Assembly (NCBI GenBank): GCA_040357565.1
Contig: JBDODJ010000031.1
Origin: Cercozoa sp. M6MM
Lineage: Eukaryota > Endomyxa: Ascetosporea
DNA: 64,000 nt
Direction: 5' to 3' (one strand)
Positions 45,154 through 59,456 of this stretch are shown here, piece by piece. Below the pieces are notes generated by a model. It did not search any database, was not told the origin of the DNA, and saw only the letters and a list, made by a program, of their open reading frames with translations. Position numbers and translations under genes: made by a program. The number at the start of each line of letters is the position of its first letter. The stretch's first letter is position 1.

Positions 45154-46520
45154 ATGGTAAAAATATCGGTGTGAATGCGGTTAACAGGCTTTTTGTGCTG
45201 TTTGATTTCGTGCGCTTTTCTTTTGAACAATGTTTGGTTTTCTTCCTTGCGTCCACAAATGATGCAGCAGATGCAAGAAGACGAGGACGAAGAAGCACCA
45301 CCGCCGACAGTGTTGGACCTACTGCAGCGAAGTCGACAGCAGCGCCTCGAACGCGCTCATTCAAGTCAGTCTGGCAACGTACTGTGCCCTCCCTCTCCTC
45401 AACAGATCCTTCTGGATCGTCCGTGCGTGTGTAGGTGCATTCGAGTCGAACACGGACAAGAGCACAGGTACGAGTGCAACGTGACTTGCAAGAACTCACG
45501 TCGATGCGCACGGCTGTGGAAGGGACGTCAACACTCGTCACTCTACCTGACTCGGATGTAGCTGATCACTACCTGGTTCTTCCGTGTCTCTCTTGTATGT
45601 TGACGTCTTGCAGAATAACCTGCGCATCCACCTCGAAGTACGGCCGTCGCGCGGATTTTTTGCCGGATTCGGTCTACACTTTGAGGTATCCGACTGTGTA
45701 CGACACAGCTGCCTCCCTTTGTGGTGTACTGCGTGTCATTTGGGGCAGATCGAGTGCTCGGAAAGGTACCCGTTCACTGCGCCGCAAGTGCGCTCACTCG
45801 CGAAAGTGTTCCACCCAAACATTCGCCTGCAGGACGGCGTCGTTCTTTTGCCGCTTCTCAACGAATGGGCCCCAACACTTGTACGGTGAACATACCGAGT
45901 GCACACCTGTGTGTGTGCAAATGCAGATACATGTGGACATGTGCAGTCGTTGAATTTCGTCGTTTACTCGCTTCAGTTGATGCTGTGTGATCCTGCACGC
46001 GATGAGCACTGCGGTACATTCGCATACTCTGAATATTCTGCATGGATGTATGGTATTTAGTCGGAAACGAAACAGCAGCGTACCTGTACCAAAGCGACCG
46101 CGAGCAGTATGCACGAGCGGTGCTTCAGTTCTTTTTTGCCTTCTCCTTACATATTCATTAGCATACAGGTGGAACATGCCTCACGAGGAGGCGAATTCAA
46201 TGGAGTGGTTTACTCTGATCTGTAACTCAACTGCAATACTCTTTGCTACTGTCATCAAAAATGCCCTTGCCATCGCAGGAGACGACAGACACCGACAAGG
46301 AGGAAACGGAGAATTAATGTGTGTTTGTACCGACTTTTTAGTGTGCGTGATTTGTCTATGTGTATTCTTGTGCATGCAGGAGGAAGAAGCGATAGCTATG
46401 GACTTTTCGAATCTGCGCATAGACACGCCACGCGCCAAGAGACGGCGCAAAGGTACCCCGATTCCGAAGTCCAGACATAGCAGTGTCGATACCGAAGTGT
46501 GTATGTGTGCACAGCAGTAA
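45154..46520 (+). CDS. UBC12-like E2 fold without catalytic cysteine
   Basis: The UBC fold is continuous over several exons: VRVQRDLQELTSMRTAVEG, NNLRIHLEVRPSRGFFAGFG, ECSERYPFTAPQV, AKVFHPNIRLQDGVVLLPLL, NEWAPTL, SLNFVVYSLQLMLCDPARD, GNETAAYLYQSDREQYARAV and VEHASRGGEFNGVVYSDL. Order, spacing and the final RGG block match UBC12 (UBE2M), which transfers NEDD8 to cullins. In UBC12 the active site reads G-x-V-C-L; here the same position is DGVVLL, so Cys is replaced by Val. The protein starts MVKIS and joins QMQEDEDEEAPPPTVLDLLQ (an alternative start is 45259). It carries a basic tail (RRKRRIN, then TPRAKRRRKGTPIPKSRHSS) ending at 46520. It probably acts as a pseudo-E2 or regulator. An active UBC12 should exist elsewhere. 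Confidence 0.75.
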
Positions 46521-46859
46521 CAAGAGACGCGTTGGCACTCGAAAATCAACTGGTCACGTGGAGTCTTCCTGTACATCACAGCCTGTCATGATATATACAC
46601 TCTGCAATACGTGCAACTGTCTCAGGAGGGAGCATTTCAGACACCTAGCTTGCAAGCACAAGTACCAGAGCCAATTGCGAGTTTTGTGTTTTTCGCGCAA
46701 CCATGAGCACGAGCAGGTGTCGGCACCGACTTCACGTGGCAATACCTCTCCGAGCCATAGTGCACGGACCAACGAGTCAGCAGCCGTGTCTCTTTCAATG
46801 CCTGCGCATCAACGCAGGCGAAGTGAGGGAGCCTGGCCACAGAGACACCGCAACGCCTT
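46521..46859. other. Intergenic region
   Basis: This 339-base stretch lies between the E2-like gene and a retrotransposon fragment. I see no supported gene. Confidence 0.4.
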
Positions 46860-46990
46860 CAGTTCAACCTACAGTTAACAGTCCGATTTTGTACCAACTC
46901 TGTAGTTTCCCTGTCTCGGTCCTGGGGTGGGCCACAAGCGCATGGCCATAGCCCAGCGCCCACTTAGGGTAGGTTGAACTATCGTTTTAG
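46860..46990 (-). mobile_element. Retrotransposon 3'-end fragment (minus orientation)
   Basis: It contains gtaccaactctgtagtttccctgt, ctggggtgggccacaagcgc and atggccat. The reverse strand reads GYGHALVAHPRTETG, parallel to EYGHALVTHPKTGTA of the copy at 32868-33060. Confidence 0.65.
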
Positions 46991-47199
46991 AGCCCGAGAG
47001 GTCTTGACCAGCGGCTTTAAATTCTGCGACTCGGGAGAACTGAGCTCACGGTCAGTGACATAAGACAAGACATGATAGTCACTTATTTGGTACAAAAGTG
47101 AACAAATTTGACGTGTTCGCTAGCATCTGACAGCCCTTAATTTTATATGTGATTGGAATAACCAAACATACAACTCGAGTGATGGCGTGCGGGAACGAC

Positions 47200-48048
47200 T
47201 TAGAACTTGAGCTTCGAGAAGAGGAAGGCAGTCGGGGCCGTCTGCTCCTTCTCGAGGTAACTGCGCACGCAACAGACACGTTAGTCGACTTGCTTGCCGC
47301 ACTGAATGGATCTCGCTTCCAGTCGAGACATTCGCGAGCTGAAGAACAGCTCGCCGATGTCTTGCGGACGAGCCCACCAACCACCGAAATGGAAGGCAGG
47401 ACACGACCGCAGCTCAGCGCGGTGCCGCTCCAAAACGGAGCCGACACAACCAAACGCCTCTGCCGGTTTGTGCTGGACGGGTCGCCCCTTACGATGGAGA
47501 TCGTGCAAGCCACAAGCAATCACAAGGCAAAAGCGAAAAAAACGCGCCAAGTGAGCAGACACAAGAGCAAAATAAATCCGCTGTACCGCGTCTTCATCGT
47601 CTTGCGCAGCGTCTTCTTGACCTCGGCCTTCTTGTCAGCATCCTTGATGGCGGCGGCCGTCACCAGGTCCTTAAGCTGGAGGTCAGCGTTCGGGATCGTG
47701 AAGCGCGTCGGCATGACGTGCTGCAGGTTCACGAACTTGACGAACGACTTGATCTGCGACTTGCGCAGGATCTGCTTTTTCGACATCGACTTGGTGACCT
47801 TCAGCGGGGCGCGCTCAACACCGGCCACGATGACGTGCGGGAACGGGCGGGCCTTGCTGCCGTTGTTGACCTTGACGATCACGGCCTTCTTACCGGCGAA
47901 ACGGCCAGCAAGCAGCACAACCACACGGCCGGGCTTGATGCTGCGCGCAAAGACAATATATCATCAAGCGAAAAATACGAACAGCGCCCCAAAAAAGCAC
48001 TTATAAGTGCGCAACAACTTACAACTTCTTGCTCTCGTTCTTGGACAT
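47200..48048 (-). CDS. RPL27: 60S ribosomal protein eL27
   Basis: Cytosolic large-subunit ribosomal protein. Exon 1 is MSKNESKK, followed by an intron starting gtaagttg. Exon 2 is IKPGRVVVLLAGRFAGKKAV, then RPFPHVIVAGVERAPLKVTK, SFVKFVNLQHVMPTRFTIPN and LKDLVTAAAIKDADKKAEVK, up to KTLRKTMKTR. The terminal exon, YLEKEQTAPTAFLFSKLKF, lies 326 nt further on. Its end corresponds to the family's FF.KL.F C-terminus. KOW-type residues (GRFAGKKAVIVK) are present. High GC and preferred third-position C/G fit a highly expressed gene. The second intron is several times longer than usual here. It contains open but unconvincing reading frames on both strands. Confidence 0.95.
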
Positions 48049-48235
48049 CTCGAGTGTGTTGTAGGGTTCCCAAAAAAAAACAGGATTCGCTGCTTAGTAT
48101 TTTTGGCACAGGCGCTCCGGTCTGTTTCTCCCTGGGCTCAATTATTTTTGCCCGGGCAGAGCCCGAAGTGCGAGCAGTCCAGAGTCCTGTCCAGTGGTGT
48201 CTAGTGTTTCTTTGGCACTCTAATTGGCGCGATCG
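48049..48235. promoter_or_regulatory. Divergent promoter region, eL27 / SLC38-like
   Basis: Only 187 bases separate two outward-facing genes. No TATA box is obvious. The GTAC palindrome seen in other divergent regions is absent. Confidence 0.4.
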
Positions 48236-50855
48236 ATGGAGGAAAGCTATCAGGGTGACCCACAGCAGCCGTATAATGTCAGTAGGTATGTTGTGGCATT
48301 TCGGAATGCATCGAGTTTTAATTTTAAGTGGTCATCGTTTTTTTTTTTTTTTTGCACAAAGCGATGAGGGTGACGACATCGCTTTCGATGATGTGGGTGT
48401 AGCCTCGCTCCCCGGAAGTGTCGCCAATGTTGTTAAGGTATTGGCCCTCCCTTTCTTTACTTTTACCCGCTTGACCCCCTTATCCCCACCCCCACCCCCA
48501 CCCCCTTCTAACCCCCCCCCCTACCCCCTAGAACGTCATAGGCAGCGGAATCCTGTCGCTTCCGTTCGCTTTTAGACTGGCCGGTGCCCTCTTTCTGAGT
48601 TTGGTATGATGCATATGCCTGGTGCGTCACGTGCAATCTCGAGTTTAGGTTTGTGGCCGGGTTTGCTGCTGTTCCTTCTGTGCTGGGTGCTCTCGATCGC
48701 GACCTACCTAATACTCGCCAAGTGTGCACAGGAGGCTGCTGTATTGTTTTCTGTCCTGTCCTGGCTATGTAAGGTGTGTGGCAGGTGCGCGGAAAATCTG
48801 TGCATATGCGTTTAATACGCAGGAAAGGAGCGCCGCCAAGGGCGTTGCCTTTAGCTACAGCTACAAGGACGTGATGGCAGCAGCAAAAGGTCCGCGCTGG
48901 GCAATTGCTGTCGATTACACAATTTCTATCCTCAGCATCATTTCATGCACGAGCTATATCGTGCTAATTGGCGACTACGGTGCCGCCATGAACCTCGTAT
49001 TTTCTGGCATTCACTCACGTCCTGGCAAGTGTAGTACCATGAATAGGTGTGTTCGCCGGACACACTGTGTACCAACCGTGCCGTACAGCAACTGGTGGTG
49101 GCCGTTGGCATCCTGCTGCCACTGTGTTTGCTGCGTGACCTGTCACCTCTGTACCACCCTTCTTGATGCTGGCACACATTGTGGTATTTCAGAATGAACA
49201 CTTTAGGAAGTACATGAGTGTCGTTGGACTGCTTGCTGTTGTGTAACGTGCTGCTTTGCGATGTAACTACTCGCGATGTTGCTCTTGCATGTGTTGGCAG
49301 GTACACGGCCGTCTTTGTTGTTGTCACCGACGACACCGGTGATTCGGTTCCTGGTATGCGTGCTCGTTTTGGTTTCAATGAGGCATCCAAGCAGCAAAGC
49401 ATGGGTACGTAGAGGATAGGAAGCTAGACTGGTGGAATTTTGACGTGCAACTGTTCGAAAGTGTCTCTCTCCTGAACGGTATACATCTCGCATCTTACCT
49501 TAGCCGTACCCCTCGCCTTCTCCCACTGTTTTAACCTCGCAGCCACATTTTCGAGTCACTACAATGCACCGCGCTTCTACGCCGAACTCAAGAATCGATC
49601 GGTATGTTGCTAGTTGAATGTGCGTCTGTCTGTAGCTATTGGTTGGTGTGCCTGTGTAGATTAAGAGGTTTCGCGCACTGACAGTGTCGGCGTATGGACT
49701 TGTCGCTGTCCTCTCTGGCGTCGGTACGTTGTTAGGCTTTCTGCTTTTGTGCGGTTCATTTTTATGGGATCGTAGTGGGCGTTGGTGCTTATGCAACGTT
49801 CGGTCGGGCCACGAAAGGCAATATCTTGGTACCTTTCTTTTTGTTGTTGTGTATGAGCCTGTGATTAAGTACGAATGTGGTGGCTGTAGCTGAGCTACTC
49901 GGAGGACAATGTCGGCGCCGTTGTTGCGCGACTTGCCACTCTAGTTGTATGCTCATCTTCTTTTCAGTTTCCGCACTACCTTCCTTCCTTCCTTCCTTCC
50001 TTCCTTCCTTCCTTCGTTCCTTTATTTCTTCCTTCTTTTTTCCCTACCTTCTTTCCTCCTTTCCTCCTTTTCTTCATTCCGTCCTTTCTTCCTATCTACA
50101 CCTATTTATCTCCCTCCCTCTACGCGGGTTCGTCTACAATCACGCTGTCGTTTAGTAGTCAATCATGGGTACGTTCGCACTCGTGTTCAATGCGGGCCGA
50201 GTCGCCACCAGCAACCTTCTCGTGCGACTGCTCAATCGCATCGACAGAAGAGACGATAGCGCTATCAACAGCAGTGTCAGCAGTGATGACACCAGACTCC
50301 TGGTGGAGGATGGCAACTCTGTCGGTAGGATTGCTTTGTGCATGTCTCAGTCTGTGCAGTAATTGGTGTTTTGCAGGTGCCCCTCCCAGAGACGATTTGA
50401 CGAAGTCGCAGCGCTACGCTCTCACTATGTTTATGTTGATCTGCGTCACGACTGCAGGTACTAGAGGATCCAGTTGGCATGTGCGTCTCTATTTGATTGT
50501 TGTGGAAACAGGAGTACTGGCTGATGACGTGTCCACAGTGAATGCCATCAAGGGCGCTCTCACCAACTCCCCTGGTACCGTCGTTCCCTTGATTTTTCTA
50601 TCGGTTGTGCTACGCATGCGACGTTTTGTTTGTGCAGTTACATACATCTTTCCGGGCATGATCTGGCTGTCACTCGGCGACTCGCAACATCGGTGGATGC
50701 ATCGCTTCGCCTACTTTCTCATCGTTTTCGGAGTGGTTTGTTTGTGATTTTGATATGGATGCATGCTCGTGGTTGTTTTATGCTTTGCTTTCTTATAGTT
50801 CACATCAATTGTCAGTCTGTCGGTCACATTGGTCAAACTGGGCAAGACGAACTGA
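48236..50855 (+). CDS. SLC38-type (AAAP) amino-acid transporter
   Basis: Predicted multi-pass amino-acid/auxin permease family transporter. The start at 48236 (MEESYQGDPQQPYNVS) leads to GSVANVVK and, after a poly-C intron, NVIGSGILSLPFAFRLAGA, the family's conserved first helix (N..IG.GIL.LP.A). Later helices include GLLLFLLCWVLSIATYLILA, WAIAVDYTISILSIISCTSY, RFRALTVSAYGLVAVLSGV with VGAYATFG, and VVARLATLVVCSSSFQFPHY. A hydrophilic loop contains RRDDSAINSSVSSDDTRLLV. C-terminal helices include YALTMFMLICVTTA, YIFPGMIWLSLGDSQHRWMH and FTSIVSLSVTLVKLGKTN before TGA. The substrate cannot be told. Exon edges around 49000-49300 and the CTTC-rich stretch at 49979-50110 are uncertain. Confidence 0.8.
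49979..50016. repeat. (CTTC)n microsatellite
   Basis: Tandem CTTC units continuing as degenerate pyrimidines to about 50110. I place it in an intron of the transporter gene, directly after the exon ending FQFPHY. Confidence 0.85.
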
Positions 50856-51706
50856 CTGGACTGTGCTCCCGCTTTACTGTACCGTGAGGTCATCGATAGC
50901 TATGTTTTGCGGTGCCGTGCTGTGCCTTCAGTTGAATCGTGCGGATACGGATTGGATCGAATGCGCGTGTGCGGGATTCCGCGCCGTCATTTGATTTGAT
51001 AGTTATAGTTAGTTCGTTCGGTCTATTTCGACACAAGTGTTACTGCACATTTTCAGTAGTCATTCTGACCCGTCCGCGTGGAGGCCATAATCCACGTCCC
51101 AACAAGTTTGAGACAAGGAAGAAGTTTAAGAGTGTTTTGGCTTGATCTTGCCTGGACAGAGTCCTTGCAGAGAAGCAGAAAGCTCCGTCACGGCTTCAGC
51201 CTGGCGGAGTTTTTCTTTCTACACGCATTAAACGACCAAGGACGTCTTCCTTCGGTCGAGATCCAGTGGGATCACTTCGAGACCCAGTAGGGGTATTTCA
51301 CCTACAGTTCTAACGTTGACTCAACTGAGTGACGACTTATCTAATTGAATGATTTATTTAGTCTCTCCTTTCCCTTACTGATTGGGCCATTGAGCCGCAG
51401 TAACACAAGAGTCTAGGTCAGAGACGCGGGGGTCATCATACCTCCGAGAGGTGGCTTGGTTTCGCGCGCCAGCAGGCGTCTACTTCCGTTCTCTCCATGC
51501 GACACAATCGTCCTCTGCCGGGGCATGGACAACCTAAGCGAAGGGGCGACCTTGGCGCAGGCGATGACAGAAGACTTGGTGGGCTCACGTTTTGAGGCGT
51601 CGGCGTCCTTGGCCCTGCGGAAGAAGGGGAAGGGGACGTCTGTCGTGTGCGTTGGGTCGTGCTCGGTCCCATGTGCATTGCCTTCCTTCAGAAACACGCA
51701 GCCTGC

Positions 51707-51782
<76 letters not shown>

Positions 51783-52165
51783 GGAGTACATTAAGAGGTC
51801 ATTTTCGTTCCAAGTCGGTTTGGTTTAATTGGTTAGCTAAACTTACCAACGCAACTCCTCTGTACCAGTCTTAATTAAGCATGGGGTGGCCTAAGTCATC
51901 GGATCCATACATATCGATCTCACCTTGTGAACAAATCGCGGATGAACTCAGACTGAGCGTGACAGTCGAGTGTATGTAGTTACTCAATTTTGGCTCCGGA
52001 GCGAAGTGAAAAGAACCCTCAGTTCATCGTCGGACGGGTTTTAATGCTGTGTGGCAGTGGCCACGCTGGATCGGTGTGACCGTATTTTGCTGCGCTCGGA
52101 AGTTCGGTTCAAGGCGTCGCGTTCAGGTTAATTGTCAAGTCGACTTTAGGTATTGTGCGGTGCTA
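50856..52165. other. Long intergenic region with repeat traces
   Basis: This 1.3-kb stretch has no supported gene. It includes gttagttcgttcggtc at about 51009-51024, and ctctgtaccagtc followed by ggggtgg near 51858-51892. Both resemble pieces of the retrotransposon 3' end. A plus ORF at 51456-51794 runs into a CA repeat and shows no known domain. Confidence 0.5.
51708..51779. repeat. (AC)n microsatellite
   Basis: Perfect CA run of about 70 bases in intergenic DNA. Confidence 0.95.
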
Positions 52166-52731
52166 ATGATTCGTGTGTGTCTTGTGCTGTCGATTTTGGG
52201 CCTCGCTACGGAGGCTTCAGCGTCCTCCGCCGGCGGCATTTCGAGTCAGTTCGCCTGCGTTTTCAAAAAAGCTGTGCCAGCCCATCGTTTCAACGCTGGT
52301 TTGGACAGGCTATATCGTTACCGTAAAGAAGGGTTCGCCTCAATTCGCAGCCCTCGACGTATCGGACCGCGCTGCGCTAAAGTTGAAGTTTGCCGAACTG
52401 TTCGGCGTTTCAAGCGAATCCATTGACGACGTTTTTGCAATGTACGTGAAATTTATTCCGAGTGAAGCCGGAGGCAAAAAAAAAACTATATACCTGATAC
52501 TTCTCACCGATATCGTTGTAGCGGTCGTGACTTTAAGGCGTTTTCTGCTCATGTGAGATGTCGCTTCAACATGACTTAAAGTCACCACTCAGCACTTTTC
52601 AATCCTTTTTTTTTAATTGCGCGCTTGCGCAGCTCTCGGAAGAACAGGCGACGACAGTTGCAGAAGCGAGTGCTAGCTTCGCTACTGTAGAAAAGGATGA
52701 GGAAGTGCGTATTTCGGGCAACGCAGACTAA
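52166..52731 (+). CDS. Small secreted stand-alone inhibitor I9 domain protein
   Basis: Exon 1 encodes a signal peptide, MIRVCLVLSILGLATEASAS, then AGGIS. Three introns later the spliced mature part reads SYIVTVKKGSPQFAALDVSD, RAALKLKFAELFGVSSESID, DVFAIGRDFKAFSAHLSEEQ and ATTVAEASASFATVEKDEEV, ending RISGNAD. This is the inhibitor I9 (subtilisin propeptide) pattern: YIV.VK at the first strand, a helix, a central F.AFSA.L (family: GF.G.FSA.L), EEQ......., and a final V..VE.D..V strand. Stand-alone I9 proteins such as yeast Pbi2 and Pleurotus POIA1 inhibit serine proteases of the subtilisin class. No subtilase follows: the next gene is IFT121. About 110 residues. Target unknown. Confidence 0.75.
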
Positions 52732-52955
52732 ATATTAAAAAAACTATTTAGTTCACAGTCCGCGCGGACGGAAGATATACAACATTTGAAAGGCAGGAAA
52801 TTTAGCGATAGTCATTCGTACCACAACCTACGCGAGGCCCTGTCTTGAAAAGTAAGGAAGAGACGTGTTACCTGCTCAAATACAGCAGATACACTAATTT
52901 ATTCCGGCTTTTCCTGCTTTGATTGTCGTCTGGTTTTGACCGAACTGAATAACTG

Positions 52956-58304
<5,349 letters not shown>

Positions 58305-58353
58305 ACATCAGTAAATTTACAAGATGACACCGGGCAAGCGAGCATATGCTTGT

Positions 58354-59092
58354 TTAGGAGGGCTCAGTGGTAGCGATCGCTGTCTTGCGCGTGACGAGAT
58401 ACACTAATAGCACGAGCAGTGCCACTGCTAGCAAAAAAACAAAGAAGGCGATGCAGCGGCCTTTGACGTCTTCGTTTGTTGATTGCACACAATATTGAAC
58501 AATAGATTGAGTTGAATGTGTATACAAAGCTCTTCCAAGTTAAGAACTCAAGAGTACACGCGAGACACGAACGCCGCCGAACGCGCCGCGCGCCTAAGCG
58601 AAAGTCCATTGTCAAATCTGTCATTTGGTCAGTCTGTTGGTGCAATCTGTTGAGCGACTGCTCGCGTTCTTGCACTACCAGTGAGAGATATGGATGTACT
58701 TTCGATTACTAGCTAAACCCAAGAACACACGCACCCAACTGTATTGTGTCCAGCACGGAGTGTCTGGTTGCGGATAGCTGACGGCTCAGCGATAGGAGCG
58801 ACTCTTCGCGTAGGTCGCGTCTGTTTTCATTCCCCGCCTCCGAACGTTCGTCATCGTCTGCCGTAACCGCTTTGTTGCTGTCGGCTGCGTTTTCTTCTGT
58901 TTCACTATCGGTGTGCTATTGCAGACAAAACGTACGGGGGGGGGGGGGGGGGCACGCAGTGAACATTTTTTGTTACCGATTTGCAAATACGAGAAAACCA
59001 CTTCTGCGAGTACTTCCGTAGAGATTGCGTCGTCATTCTTTGACGTGCATACTCACATCGTCGACGTCGGGCGGCACGAAGCTCTTCAGCAT
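58354..59092 (-). CDS. R-SNARE (VAMP/synaptobrevin-like) without longin domain
   Basis: Predicted tail-anchored vesicle SNARE. The start at 59092 gives MLKSFVPPDVDD. An intron with a C17 tract follows. The next exon is acidic (HTDSETEENAADSNKAVTAD) and leads into the SNARE helix: REESLLSLSRQLSATRHSVL, DTIQL and, in the next exon, VVQEREQSLNRLHQQTDQMT, then DLTMDFRLGARRVRRRSW. The QER...LNRL.....DQM...A..F...A...RR pattern fits the R-SNARE motif, with Arg at the central layer (VQEREQSL). The final exon holds DVKGRCIAFFVFLLAVALLV, LLVYLVTRKTAIATTEPS and a stop, a classic C-terminal anchor. The compartment cannot be told. An upstream longin-domain exon cannot be excluded but was not seen. Confidence 0.75.
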
Positions 59093-59456
59093 GTTGATTA
59101 CCAAAGGTTGACAACGGAAACTTCGGTCTTTAAAACGACACAGAAACAGTCTGTTTGCAAAGCACGCGCTCTACCAACTGTGCTTTTGCCGGGAGAGCTG
59201 GATTCACAGAGTGGGTGTTGGCTCCCTAGGCAACAAACGAGCGGAGGAAAATACAAGGGATGATGCCGAAGTGAGAAAAATATAAACAGAATGCCGTACT
59301 GTACAGTAAACTTAGACTCGCAAATCCGTTGGCTGCATTGTAATTTAATCTTATTCTGTGATGCGCACATTAGTCCGACTTTGTCGGCCACGTTTCTTTG
59401 GCTCGGCAACGTCGCTGCATTCACGTACATTTGAGAGCACAGGTAGCACATTTTAA
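59093..59456. promoter_or_regulatory. Divergent intergenic region with GTAC palindrome
   Basis: The region lies between the R-SNARE (minus) and MnmE (plus). It contains ccgtactgtacagtaaac (59294-59311), matching the motif of other divergent regions, and a tRNA-like sequence at 59150-59205. Confidence 0.4.
59150..59205 (-). other. tRNA-Ala-like 5' half (possible tRNA relic)
   Basis: The minus strand reads AGCACAGTTGGTAGAGCGCG followed by TGCTTTGCAA. It matches the D-arm/A-box and the anticodon loop TTTGCAA (TGC, Ala) of eukaryotic tRNA-Ala. The expected 3' anticodon stem, T-arm and acceptor strand do not follow. I read it as a tRNA fragment, tRNA-derived SINE head or pseudogene rather than an intact tRNA. 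Confidence 0.35.

Noticed and set aside
47149-48006. 285-codon plus-strand ORF (MIGITKHTTRVMACGNDLE...)
   Set aside because: It is antisense to eL27 exons and its intron. The minus strand gives a clear ribosomal protein, so this is a shadow frame, although the part over the long intron is not explained.
51456-51794. Possible gene upstream of the CA repeat
   Set aside because: The frame is open for about 80 codons but runs into (CA)n. It has no domain and no convincing splice partner.
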